A stretch of 64,000 bases of DNA, from NCBI GenBank assembly GCA_003223645.1, contig QHVT01000011.1, forward strand, positions 124,001 through 188,000. Reading direction: 5' to 3'. The notes under the pieces were generated by a model that was not told the DNA's origin, did no database searches, and worked only from the letters and a program-made list of their open reading frames with translations. Origin of the DNA: Acidobacteriota bacterium. Lineage in GTDB: Bacteria; Acidobacteriota; Thermoanaerobaculia; Gp7-AA8. Below, piece after piece: positions 15,249 to 23,465 of the stretch. A program made the position numbers and the translations under genes. Position 1 is the first letter of the stretch; every line of letters begins with the position of its first letter.

Positions 15249-17465
15249 TCACATCGCCCACGCGTATCCCACCTTCACGAACAGCGTCCGATCCGCCACG
15301 GTCACGTCATACGTGTCGTTCGCGAGTCGCGTCGACGAGTAGCCGACGAAGAGCACGGTCTGTGGGTTCACTTTGTACGAGAAGAGGAACTGCGGGAAGA
15401 CGCGCTGTGAATGCGAGTCGACTGCGAACTTGTAGAGCGACGGGTCGCGGTCGATGTCGCTGTATTGGACGATCGCGCGGACGAACATCCGCACGTTGAA
15501 TTGGTAGACGGCGCGGAATTCGGCGACGTCGGCGGTGTAGAGGCGGCCGTCGTCGACGTAGAGGCGCTCGTTCGTGTCGCCCAGTGAGAGCTCGAGGTGG
15601 CGCGTGGCCTTGAAGCGGATGAAGGGGGAGAGGCGGACGCGCGTCGCGGGGCGCGTGTTGGCGAAGTCGATCTGACTTCCGGCATTGAGCTCGGCGCTGA
15701 CGTAGACGCGTTTGTGCGGCGTCACCTCGGCGTGCACGTTGAGGAACTTCTCATTGTTGAACGTGACGCCGTTGAAGAAGCGGTCGCGCGTGCCGAAGTC
15801 GATGTTGGCGAACGACTGCTTCGGTCCGCCGACGCCGAACCACATCTCCCACTCTTCTTCGAGTTGATTGCCCGTGCGCGTCTCGGTCGTGCGATCCCAA
15901 TCGCCGCCCCAATACATGCGCGACCACCACGTCTTCTTGTCCTTCGCCGGCCAGAACGTGCGCTCGAGTCCCGCGATCGCCTGTCCGTATCCGACTTGCG
16001 GGATGAACCCGGAGTCGGCGCGAAAATCGTCTCCGACGTATTCGTAGCTCGCGTTCCAGTACCACTTGCGCGAGCGGTGGTAATAGCGCCCGAACGCGGC
16101 CTGTCCGGACAGCGAGTCCGCCTGTTGAAAATCGGCCGCGATGTTTGCTGGATATTTCGTGTTCGACGTCATGACCTGCCCGCGCACCGTATCGGCATCG
16201 GTGACGCGGAAGTTCCAGTCGACGGCGCCGACGCGATTGGAGTAGTCGCCGCCGGACCGCGTCGTGAAGAGCGCGCCGACGTTGGAGCGCTTGCCGACGT
16301 CGTAGCGATAGCGCAACACCGCGGCGAGATTTTTCTCGTCGAGCGTCGTCAACGCTGAGCCCTGGCTGCCCGGAATCAACAGGTTTGTTTTCGCGTCCTG
16401 CGCGACGAAGACGCCGCCGCCGTTGTGTCCTTCTTTTCCGGTCAGCTTCACGCCGAAGTCGGGCGCCGCGATCGTGCGCGTGTACACGGCAGGGAACGGA
16501 GTCTCGAACAGATCCGCGCCTTCGAGGAAGAACGGGCGCTTCTCGTTGAAGAAGAGCGCGAACGTGTTGTTGATGTCGAGCTGCTGCGAGTCCGCTTCGA
16601 CTTGTGAGAAGTCGGGATTGATCGCCGCGTTGAACGTGAGGTTCGGAGTCACGCCCCACTTCGCGGTCAGACCCGGCTCGGTGTTGAACGAGCCGTTCGC
16701 GAGCGGGGAGCCGAGGTTCGGTCGGGCGTCGGTGCGCTGCGAGGTGACGGTCGGCGAGAGCTCGACGTTGCGTCCGGGCGTGATGCCGCGGAAGCCGGTC
16801 AGCTTCGACATCTGGCAGACGTAGCAGCTGCGATTGCGATTCTGCGGGTGCAGTCCCATGCGATAGCGCTGCTCGCGCGGATAGATGCGCAGGATGTCGA
16901 TGCCCCACGTCTGCACGTCGTCGTTGTGCTTGAAGCGGATCTGGCTGAACGGAATCGTCATCTCCGCTTCCCAGCGGTCCTCGTGAATTTTTCCGGCCGA
17001 CGCCCAGATCGCGTCCCAGCTGTCGTCCTCGTTGCCGTTGACGTCGTTGTTGGTGAGGTCCATCTGCACGCCGAGCGGATTGACGAAGAACTCGAACGCG
17101 CGGCGCTCGTCGTTGAAGGTGTCGATGGCGATGCCGGCGAAGTCGTCCTGATACCCGCGATCACGATCGCTGATTTGCGCGCGGATCGCGTGGACGTCGG
17201 GATCGAACGCGCGGATGCCGACGTAGAGGTTCTTGTCGTCGTACCCCAGGAAGACTTCGGTCTTCACGCGGGCCTTGATGTTGTCACCGGGGAACGTCTC
17301 GAACGGCAGCTCGATCGCCTTCGCGCCGGACCACTCGCCGTCGCTGATCGTGCCGTCGACGGTGATCGGCTTGTTGAGCCGCGAGATGTTGTAACCCGGC
17401 TTGTCGGTCGCGAAGAGCGGCGCGGCAAGACACACGACGAGCGTGAACGTGAGAATCGTTCGCAT
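15249..17465 (-). CDS. Secreted CBM9-like / outer-membrane barrel protein (DUF5916-type)
   Basis: The product is 738 aa, with a signal peptide (MRTILTFTLVVCLAAPLFA) and GGAG just before ATG 17465. Residues about 30-215 form a carbohydrate-binding family-9-like sandwich (ITVDGTISDGEWSGA, VFLGYDDKNLYVGIRAFD). The rest looks like a beta-barrel with alternating aromatic strands (AKWGVTPNLTFNAAINPDFS, FNEKRPFFLEGADLF), ending LFVKVGYAWAM. The architecture is common in Acidobacteriota and Bacteroidota outer membranes. Its role is unproven; glycan or metal-related binding at the surface is plausible. It is a single gene between repeats, convergent with nothing and leftward like the blaI-M56 pair upstream. 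Confidence 0.8.
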   Translation of the reverse strand: MRTILTFTLVVCLAAPLFATDKPGYNISRLNKPITVDGTISDGEWSGAKAIELPFETFPGDNIKARVKTEVFLGYDDKNLYVGIRAFDPDVHAIRAQISDRDRGYQDDFAGIAIDTFNDERRAFEFFVNPLGVQMDLTNNDVNGNEDDSWDAIWASAGKIHEDRWEAEMTIPFSQIRFKHNDDVQTWGIDILRIYPREQRYRMGLHPQNRNRSCYVCQMSKLTGFRGITPGRNVELSPTVTSQRTDARPNLGSPLANGSFNTEPGLTAKWGVTPNLTFNAAINPDFSQVEADSQQLDINNTFALFFNEKRPFFLEGADLFETPFPAVYTRTIAAPDFGVKLTGKEGHNGGGVFVAQDAKTNLLIPGSQGSALTTLDEKNLAAVLRYRYDVGKRSNVGALFTTRSGGDYSNRVGAVDWNFRVTDADTVRGQVMTSNTKYPANIAADFQQADSLSGQAAFGRYYHRSRKWYWNASYEYVGDDFRADSGFIPQVGYGQAIAGLERTFWPAKDKKTWWSRMYWGGDWDRTTETRTGNQLEEEWEMWFGVGGPKQSFANIDFGTRDRFFNGVTFNNEKFLNVHAEVTPHKRVYVSAELNAGSQIDFANTRPATRVRLSPFIRFKATRHLELSLGDTNERLYVDDGRLYTADVAEFRAVYQFNVRMFVRAIVQYSDIDRDPSLYKFAVDSHSQRVFPQFLFSYKVNPQTVLFVGYSSTRLANDTYDVTVADRTLFVKVGYAWAM

Positions 17466-17484
17466 GAGGGACTCCTTCTCTTTA

Positions 17485-17600
17485 TGGTGGGGCGCAGGCT
17501 TTCCAGCCTGCGACCCGAGGACAGGCAGGAATGCCTGTCCTACACGGGAGCGGTAGCTGACGGGTTGAGGACGCGGCGGCTAACGCCGCCGCGCCCTCAG
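17485..17600. repeat. Cluster of three short palindromes
   Basis: GCGCAGGCTTTCCAGCCTGCG (17492-17512), GGACAGGCAGGAATGCCTGTCC (17519-17540), and a GAGGACGCGGCGGCTAACGC / GCCGCCGCGCCCTC pair (17567-17599) that overlaps the 3' end of the M56 gene. The GGACAGGC family recurs in coding sequence at 25224-25289 and 41088-41112. Confidence 0.75.
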
Positions 17601-20006
17601 GTCATCCAGGAGAGCATCCCAGCGCGGATCGTCGTGAAGCGCGTCGAGATCGTCGTCGCCTTTCATGTGGCCGCGCAGATCGAAGCCGGCGTCGCGTGCT
17701 TTCTCGAGCCACGCGAACGCGGAGTCACGATCGCCCTTGAGCGCGTACCCACAGGCGATGTTGTAGGAAGAGGTGCCGATGCGGTGATTGAGCTGGATGG
17801 CGCGCTGGAACGCGTCGATGCCGGCGTTCAGCTCGCGTGCCTGCAGCGCTGCGAATCCGAGGTTGAACCAGGGGCGGCCCGAGGACGGATACTTCTGCGT
17901 CATCGCGCGGTGGTGCTCCATGACCTCGCGCCACTGGTCGCGATCGTTCTTGTCGGAGTCATTGTCGCAGCAGCCGCGCATCTCGAAGTCTTTCGCCTTC
18001 TGCCGCAGCTCATCGAACCCGCTCTGTTCGCGCAGGCGCGCGATGTCGGGATCGCTGTCGAATTTGTCCTCGCTGTCGAATCCGAGGTCGACGGCTTTCG
18101 CCAGCGAGGCCATGCCGTTCGCGACGTCGCCTTTCAGCGAGTACGCGCAGGCGATGTTGTACATCGACGTCGACTCCTTCTCGCCGGCGTCGATCGAGTG
18201 CTGGAACGCGTCGATCGCGTCATCGAGCTTGCGGAGGCGCAGCAGGTCGTATCCGGCCTGGAACCACTCGTTGGTGTTCTCTTTGACGTCGAAGCCGAAG
18301 TTGAACTTCTCGGTTTCCTTCTGCTTCGTTTCCGTCTTGCCGGAGCGCAGCTCTTCGTAGCGCTGCACCACTTCCTTCACGCGGCGCGTGGCGATCTCGC
18401 CGCCCTGCGCGCTCAGCGCGCGGACGAATTTCGGATCGCTGCGGATCGGATCGAAATCCGAGTCGTCGGCGATCTTGTCCATGTCATCCCATCCGGCATC
18501 GATCGCTTCCTTCAGCGCAAGAATCGCCGAGTCGGTGTTGCTCGCCAGCGCGTAGGAGCACGCCGCGTTGTAGAGCGACGTTGCCTTGCGGTAGTCGTCC
18601 TGCGCGGCGCGGCGGAACGCGACCGCGGCTTCGGGATAGCGATCGTTGTGATAGTAGTTGTAGGCGCGCTCGTACCACTCCTCGCCGTCGCGCGGCTCGC
18701 GCGCGAACTGATCGAGGCGCTTGTCGTACTTGCCGAGCTTCGCCAGCACGTAGTCCTCGAGCGCCTCGACGTCCGGCGTCACCGTGACCGTCGAGTTGCT
18801 CTTGATCTTCTCGTCGTCGTGCTTCTTCTCCGCGAGCAGCTCGTGTTTTTCCTTCGCCGGCTCGGCGATGAGACGGATCGCGGAGAGCGGGATGAGACAC
18901 GCGACGACGACCGCGCAGGCGACCGCGACGCGGCGTCCGCCGAACACGCGGCGCACGACATGCGGCTGCAGGATCGACAGGAGGCGTCCTTCGAGCTGCG
19001 ACTTGCGCGACATCGCCAGCGTGACGGAGCGGAACGGATCGAACGTCGGCATCGAGCGCGCGATTGCGAGGAGATGATCCGCGTAGTCGGACGGCTTGGT
19101 GCCGCTTGCGAGGACGAGATCGTCGCACGCGCGCTCGCAGTCGTTGCGGCCGGCGCGCTCGAGCGACCACGCCAGCGGGTGATACCAGAACACGCACGCG
19201 GCGATGCGCGTGAGGATGAGCGAGATGCCGTCGAAGCGCTTGAGATGCGCGAGCTCGTGCAGCAGCACGACGCGCAGGCGCTCGACCGGCCAGGTCACGA
19301 CGTCGGCCGGAAGCAGCAGCACCGGCTTGAAGAAGCCCCACAGCACCGGGACGCTGATGCGCGACGAGCGCAAGAGACGGACGTCGCGCTCGAGCGCGAG
19401 CTGATCGCGCGCGCGGTCGAGCTCGAGGAGCGCTTCGTCATGCGTCACTTCTTCGGCGCGCTTCGCGACGTACCAGGCACCGAGCATGCCGAGGATCATT
19501 TGGGCCAACATGAGCAGCGCGACGATGTCGAGCGAGACGACGATCAGTCCCTTCCACGTCGTCCGCGTGATGTTCATCATGCGCGCCATCGCGGTGAGGC
19601 GCTCTTCCTTCACCACGCCGCTGGCCTTGGCGATGTTGAGCGCGCCGTTGATGGTCGGCGATGGCGTCGCGGACTCTTCGTCGAGCGCGCCGACGAGGTT
19701 GCGATTGTTCTGTACCGGCTGTGGGGGAGTGGTGCGCGCCGCTGGCGCGCCTGCGGGCGGTGGCGTGGCTTGCGCCACCACCACGTTCCACGCGGGGATG
19801 ATCAGCGTGAGCACCGGCATCGCCGCGACGCCGACGAGGGCGGCGGTGGCGACGAGGTGCCGCGTCGCAGCCGACGCGCGCGGCGTCACCGCGAGCAGCA
19901 GGCGCGCGATGGCGAGAATGAGAGTGGCCTTGGCGAGGATGAGCAGGAGCCCTTCTCCTCCGCCTGCGGCCTGAATTCGTGCGGCAAGCTCGAACAGCGT
20001 AGCCAT
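17580..20006 (-). CDS. M56 (BlaR1-like) membrane metallopeptidase fused to TPR repeats
   Basis: The product is 808 aa. Several N-terminal membrane helices (residues about 1-135) carry the M56 domain, with the zinc motif HELAHLKRFDG and a downstream CERACDDLVL segment containing the third ligand region (about 230-310), then another membrane helix near 340-360. In place of a penicillin-binding sensor, residues about 400-800 are TPR-like repeats with recurring SYNIACGYALKGD / SMYNIACAYSLKGD words. By family, M56 proteins relay an outside signal by proteolysis, leading to loss of BlaI repression. The gene follows blaI with overlapping stop and start. A GTGGTGCGCGCCGCTGGCGC repeat (19730-19752) followed by GGTGGCGTGGC/GCCACCACC sits in-frame in a Pro/Ala linker. 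Confidence 0.88.
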   Translation of the reverse strand: MATLFELAARIQAAGGGEGLLLILAKATLILAIARLLLAVTPRASAATRHLVATAALVGVAAMPVLTLIIPAWNVVVAQATPPPAGAPAARTTPPQPVQNNRNLVGALDEESATPSPTINGALNIAKASGVVKEERLTAMARMMNITRTTWKGLIVVSLDIVALLMLAQMILGMLGAWYVAKRAEEVTHDEALLELDRARDQLALERDVRLLRSSRISVPVLWGFFKPVLLLPADVVTWPVERLRVVLLHELAHLKRFDGISLILTRIAACVFWYHPLAWSLERAGRNDCERACDDLVLASGTKPSDYADHLLAIARSMPTFDPFRSVTLAMSRKSQLEGRLLSILQPHVVRRVFGGRRVAVACAVVVACLIPLSAIRLIAEPAKEKHELLAEKKHDDEKIKSNSTVTVTPDVEALEDYVLAKLGKYDKRLDQFAREPRDGEEWYERAYNYYHNDRYPEAAVAFRRAAQDDYRKATSLYNAACSYALASNTDSAILALKEAIDAGWDDMDKIADDSDFDPIRSDPKFVRALSAQGGEIATRRVKEVVQRYEELRSGKTETKQKETEKFNFGFDVKENTNEWFQAGYDLLRLRKLDDAIDAFQHSIDAGEKESTSMYNIACAYSLKGDVANGMASLAKAVDLGFDSEDKFDSDPDIARLREQSGFDELRQKAKDFEMRGCCDNDSDKNDRDQWREVMEHHRAMTQKYPSSGRPWFNLGFAALQARELNAGIDAFQRAIQLNHRIGTSSYNIACGYALKGDRDSAFAWLEKARDAGFDLRGHMKGDDDLDALHDDPRWDALLDDLRARRR

Positions 20007-20389
20007 CAGCGTCCCTCCTTGCGCGCCTCGCCGATCAGCGTCGAGAGGCGGTCGAGCTCTTCATCCGTCATGTTCGCTTTCTGCCGCTCGATCAGCGTCG
20101 CCACAACATTCGCGGCCGAGCCGTCGAAGAACGTGGCCAGCAATTGATCGAGCGCCGAAAGACGCACGCGATCGCGATTCACGGTCGGGAGATAGACGTA
20201 CTTCGCGCCGTCGTGCTGGTGTTTCAGATGTCCCTTCTGCTCGAGCACGCGCAGCGTCGCGCGCACCGCCGAATACGTCGGAGGGTCATCCATCGCGTCC
20301 ATCACTTCCGTCGCTGTTGCGCGGCCGCGGGCAAAGATGATGTTCATCATCTCCCGTTCGCGCCTGCTCAAAGTATCGGTTTTCGGCAT
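20006..20389 (-). CDS. blaI: BlaI/MecI-family repressor
   Basis: The product is 127 aa. ATG 20389 is preferred because GGAG lies 7 nt upstream. The winged HTH shows LSRREREMMNIIFARGRATA, TEVMDAMDDPPTYSAVRATLRVLEQKGHL (about 6-50), and a C-terminal helical dimerisation and cleavage region (FFDGSAANVVATLIERQK). It should repress its own operon with the downstream M56-TPR gene, whose start overlaps its stop (TGATG). Signal-dependent proteolysis through the M56 protein would relieve repression. Target genes beyond the operon are unknown; no beta-lactamase is in the window. Confidence 0.9.
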   Translation of the reverse strand: MPKTDTLSRREREMMNIIFARGRATATEVMDAMDDPPTYSAVRATLRVLEQKGHLKHQHDGAKYVYLPTVNRDRVRLSALDQLLATFFDGSAANVVATLIERQKANMTDEELDRLSTLIGEARKEGR

Positions 20390-20413
20390 TTGCTGTCTCC
20401 GGTCATGGTGCTG

Positions 20414-20438
20414 GATTTCCAACACGGTGCTGGAAATC
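20414..20438. promoter_or_regulatory. BlaI operator candidate upstream of blaI
   Basis: A dyad with 8-bp perfect arms GATTTCCA and TGGAAATC separated by 9 nt lies 25 nt upstream of the blaI start. A direct repeat GGTGCTGGA (20407 and 20426) overlaps it. Position and symmetry fit an autoregulatory BlaI site; binding is inferred. Confidence 0.55.
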
Positions 20439-20499
20439 TAGCAGTGGTTACGGGATTTCGCAATCCGAGGTTGCGGTGGACACAGTTTGTTCACAACGA

Positions 20500-20584
20500 G
20501 GCTCAAAGGCTCAGAGGCTCACAGGCGCATGGGCTCATAGCGCTCTGAGCCTTTGAGCCCATGAGCCTCTGCGCCTACGATGGC
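20500..20584. repeat. GGCTCAAAGGCTCAGAGGCTC word palindrome
   Basis: The left arm GGCTCAAAGGCTCAGAGG and onwards (20500-20538) is mirrored by CTCTGAGCCTTTGAGCCCAT and following words (20542-20578). It separates the divergent blaI and GT39 genes and ends next to the GT39 start. Confidence 0.8.
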
Positions 20585-20586
20585 TC

Positions 20587-22074
20587 ATGCCGCAACGCGT
20601 CGCCTGGCGAATCGTGCTCACCTTCGCCGCAGTCAAGCTCGTCCTCGCGTTCTACGCCTCCGGCTACTACGACTACTTCCGCGACGAGCTCTACTTCATC
20701 GCCTGCGGGCGTCATCTTGACTGGGGCTACGTCGATCATCCGCCGCTCGTCGCGATTTACGCCTGGATCGGCGAGCACCTCGGCGGCGGCCTGCGCGGCT
20801 TTCGCCTCCTCTCGACGCTCGCCGGCACGCTGCGTCTCGTGCTGACCGGCGTGCTCACCGCGCGCCTTGGCGGCGGTCGCGTGGCGCAGGCACTCGCGTG
20901 CGTCGCGGTGCTGCTGACGCCGTGCTATCTCGCGGTCGACACGATCATGTCGATGAATGTATTCGAGCAGGTGATCTGGCTCGCGTGCGTGCTGATCGTC
21001 GTCGAGATCGCGAACGGCGCGAGCGAGAAGTGGTGGCTCGCGTTCGGTGCGGTGGCGGGCATCGGGTTGCAGAACAAGCACTCGATGGTTTTTTTCGGTG
21101 CGGCAATCTTCGCGTCACTGCTCCTCACGCCGATGCGCCGATCATTGATGCGACCATGGATCTGGCTCGGCGGCGCGATCGCGCTCGTGATCTTTCTGCC
21201 GAATCTCATCTGGGAAGTGCAGCACGACTTCGCGACGCTGGAGCTGCTGCGCAACGTGAAGGCGACGGGCAAGAACGTCGTCCTCGGACCGATCGCATTC
21301 GTCGTGCAGCAGGCGATGATGCTCAATCCGTTCTTCGCGCCGCTCTGGATCGCGGGCCTCATTTTTCTCTTCCTGCGGCCGCGTTACCGCGTGCTCGGAT
21401 GGACGTACCTCATCCTGCTGGTCATCATGATCAAGCTCGAGGCGAAGGACTACTACCTCGCGCCGATCTACACGATGTTGTACGCGGCCGGCGCGGTTTG
21501 GCTGTCGGCGCGGCGATGGGCGTGGATCGCGATGCTCGCGCTGATCGTCATCGGCGGACTGATCTCCGCGCCGCTCGTGCTGCCGCTTCTCCCGCCGGAG
21601 AAATACCTCGCATATCAGCGCGCCCTCGGCGTGAAGCAGCACAAGACCGAAGTGTCATTCAACTCGGAGATGCCGCAAATCTTCGCCGACCAGTTCGGAT
21701 GGCGCGAGATGGTCCGCGAAGTCGCGCGCATCTACGACGCGCTGCCGCCGGACGTGCGCGCGAAGACGGCGATCTATTGCAGCAACTACGGCGAAGCCGG
21801 CGCGATCGATTTCTACGGACCGCAATACGGCCTGCCGCGTGCGATCAGCGGACATCAGAACTATTTCTTCTGGGGACCCCGCGACTACAGCGGCGAGTCG
21901 ATGATCGTGATTGCCTCGGCCATCGTCCGCACGCGTCCGTTTTACTCACGCATCGACACCGTCGGACAACGCAACCATCCGTACGCGATGCCGGACGAGA
22001 ACGGACCGATCTTCTACTGCGTTACAAAGCGTCCGCTGCGCGAGATCTGGCCGAACTACAAGAACTGGCGGTGA
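20587..22074 (+). CDS. GT39/PMT_2-type membrane glycosyltransferase
   Basis: The product is 495 aa. It opens with a membrane helix and the acidic first loop DYFRDELYFIACG, then LDWGYVDHPPL, the classic D-E and DHPP signature of ArnT/PMT_2 proteins that take sugars from polyprenyl phosphate. About ten further hydrophobic segments follow to residue 345, then a soluble C-terminal domain of 150 residues. It should glycosylate a lipid or protein at the periplasmic side. The start codon directly abuts a word palindrome and no ribosome-binding site is evident. It is monocistronic as far as can be seen. Confidence 0.85.
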   Translation: MPQRVAWRIVLTFAAVKLVLAFYASGYYDYFRDELYFIACGRHLDWGYVDHPPLVAIYAWIGEHLGGGLRGFRLLSTLAGTLRLVLTGVLTARLGGGRVAQALACVAVLLTPCYLAVDTIMSMNVFEQVIWLACVLIVVEIANGASEKWWLAFGAVAGIGLQNKHSMVFFGAAIFASLLLTPMRRSLMRPWIWLGGAIALVIFLPNLIWEVQHDFATLELLRNVKATGKNVVLGPIAFVVQQAMMLNPFFAPLWIAGLIFLFLRPRYRVLGWTYLILLVIMIKLEAKDYYLAPIYTMLYAAGAVWLSARRWAWIAMLALIVIGGLISAPLVLPLLPPEKYLAYQRALGVKQHKTEVSFNSEMPQIFADQFGWREMVREVARIYDALPPDVRAKTAIYCSNYGEAGAIDFYGPQYGLPRAISGHQNYFFWGPRDYSGESMIVIASAIVRTRPFYSRIDTVGQRNHPYAMPDENGPIFYCVTKRPLREIWPNYKNWR

Positions 22075-22077
22075 TGA

Positions 22078-22170
22078 CCTCGGTTGCGCGGTTACTCGGT
22101 TGCGCAGTTGCGCGGCGGGCAGGCGCTACTTTGCCGCGCAACCGCGCGACCGCGTAACCGCGTAACCGCG
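22078..22170. repeat. GGTTGCGCGGTTAC word palindrome
   Basis: The left arm (22081-22119) repeats CGGTTGCGCGGTTACTCGG and the right arm (22132-22170) repeats the complement (CCGCGCAACCGCGCGACC). It fills most of the gap between the GT39 gene and the deoxyhypusine-synthase-like gene. Confidence 0.8.
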
Positions 22171-22189
22171 TGATATACGATTCGCCTCC

Positions 22190-23164
22190 ATGTCCGGACC
22201 GATTACAGAGTTCATCGACCATCACTACCGCCACTTCAACGCCGCCGCGTTGAAAGCCGCGGCGATCGACTACAACAAGCATCTCGAGAAGGGCGGGAAC
22301 ATGCTGGTCACGCTCGCCGGCGCGATGTCGACGGCGGAGCTCGGGCTGTCGCTCGCGGAGATGATCCGCCAGGGCAAAGTGCACGCGATCAGCTGCACCG
22401 GCGCGAACCTCGAGGAAGACATCTTCAACCTCGTCGCGCACGACTGCTACGAGCGGGTGCCGCACTATCGCTATCTCTCCGCGCTCGACGAGCAGGCGCT
22501 GCTCGACCGGCACATGAACCGCGTCACCGACACCTGCATCCCCGAGGGTGAGGCGATGCGCAGAATCGAATCGGCGGTGCTGAAACATTGGGTCGACAAA
22601 GATCGCGCGGGCAAGCGCCTCTTCCCGCACGAGTTCATGTACGAGATCCTCCGCGATGGCTCGATCGAGGAGTACTACCAGATCGATCCGAAGAGCTCCT
22701 GGATGGTCGCGGCCGCGGAAAAGAATCTGCCGATGTTCGTCCCCGGCTGGGAAGACGCGACCCTCGGCAACATGTACGCCGGCCACTGCATCTCCGGCGA
22801 CGTGAAGAACGTCCACACCGTGCGCACCGGCATCGAATACATGATGGAGCTCGCCGAGTACTACACGCGCATCTCCGTGGAGTCATCGATCGGCTTCTTC
22901 CAGATCGGCGGCGGCATTGCCGGCGACTTCCCGATCTGCGTCGTCCCGATGCTGCACCAGGACCTCCAGCGCACGAACGTCCCGCTGTGGGGCTACTTCT
23001 GCCAGATCAGCGACTCGACCACGAGCTACGGCTCCTACTCCGGCGCCGTGCCGAACGAGAAGATCACCTGGGGCAAGCTGGGCGTCGACACGCCGAGCCA
23101 CGTGATCGAGAGCGACGCGTCGATCGTGGCGCCGCTGGTTTTTGCGTATGTGCTGGGTTGGTGA
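22190..23164 (+). CDS. Deoxyhypusine-synthase-family protein (homospermidine-synthase-like)
   Basis: The product is 324 aa. The NAD-binding and spermidine-handling fold is recognisable: MLVTLAGAMSTAELGLSL near residue 37, ISCTGANLEED near 70, SSIGFFQIGGGIAGDF near 236, and the catalytic-lysine region ITWGKLGVDTPS followed by DASIVAPLVFAYV. The lysine of the WGK motif is the residue that forms the imine intermediate in the family. Bacteria lack eIF5A, so the enzyme more likely makes homospermidine or another butylamine adduct from spermidine or putrescine. It stands alone, without polyamine genes nearby. Substrate is an inference. Confidence 0.85.
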   Translation: MSGPITEFIDHHYRHFNAAALKAAAIDYNKHLEKGGNMLVTLAGAMSTAELGLSLAEMIRQGKVHAISCTGANLEEDIFNLVAHDCYERVPHYRYLSALDEQALLDRHMNRVTDTCIPEGEAMRRIESAVLKHWVDKDRAGKRLFPHEFMYEILRDGSIEEYYQIDPKSSWMVAAAEKNLPMFVPGWEDATLGNMYAGHCISGDVKNVHTVRTGIEYMMELAEYYTRISVESSIGFFQIGGGIAGDFPICVVPMLHQDLQRTNVPLWGYFCQISDSTTSYGSYSGAVPNEKITWGKLGVDTPSHVIESDASIVAPLVFAYVLGW

Positions 23165-23170
23165 GGCAGT

Positions 23171-23434
23171 TCAATCGCTGCTGATTGGACTGGCACGACG
23201 AAGCAATTCAGCCAGGTGCACGTGCGCCTCCAGATCGTTCGCTCTCTCTTCGGGATGCGGCCACGATGGAACGTACGCGAGCGCCTGTCGCCGCAATTCT
23301 TCGGCGATTCGAAACGCCTCCTGTGCGCCGAGCCGTCGGATTCGCTCACTCCAATATCGATCTTTGAGATCGCGCACGGCGTCCCAATCGCGTTCGACGA
23401 GCTCGCGAAGACCCTGCGTGATCATGAAAGTCAT
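23171..23434 (-). CDS. Small helical protein of unknown function
   Basis: The product is 87 aa (84 aa from the second ATG at 23425). It is predicted to be all-helical and charged, with segments WDAVRDLKDRYWSERIRRLG, EAFRIAEELRRQALAYVPSW and DLEAHVHLAELLRRA. The YWSERIRRLGAQEAFRIAEELR-like layout (shown here in pieces) resembles small proteins that accompany nucleotidyltransferase-type toxin modules, but no such partner is adjacent: its neighbours are the DHS-like gene and an M28 peptidase. It is convergent with the former and divergent from the latter. Function is unassigned. Confidence 0.6.
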   Translation of the reverse strand: MTFMITQGLRELVERDWDAVRDLKDRYWSERIRRLGAQEAFRIAEELRRQALAYVPSWPHPEERANDLEAHVHLAELLRRASPISSD

Positions 23435-23465
23435 TCTAGACGTTATCGGGTGCTAATCTGCGCTC

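Noticed and set aside
16848-20147. Long forward ORF opposite the M56 and CBM9 genes
   Set aside because: Spans two real reverse genes and shows only antisense-shadow composition.
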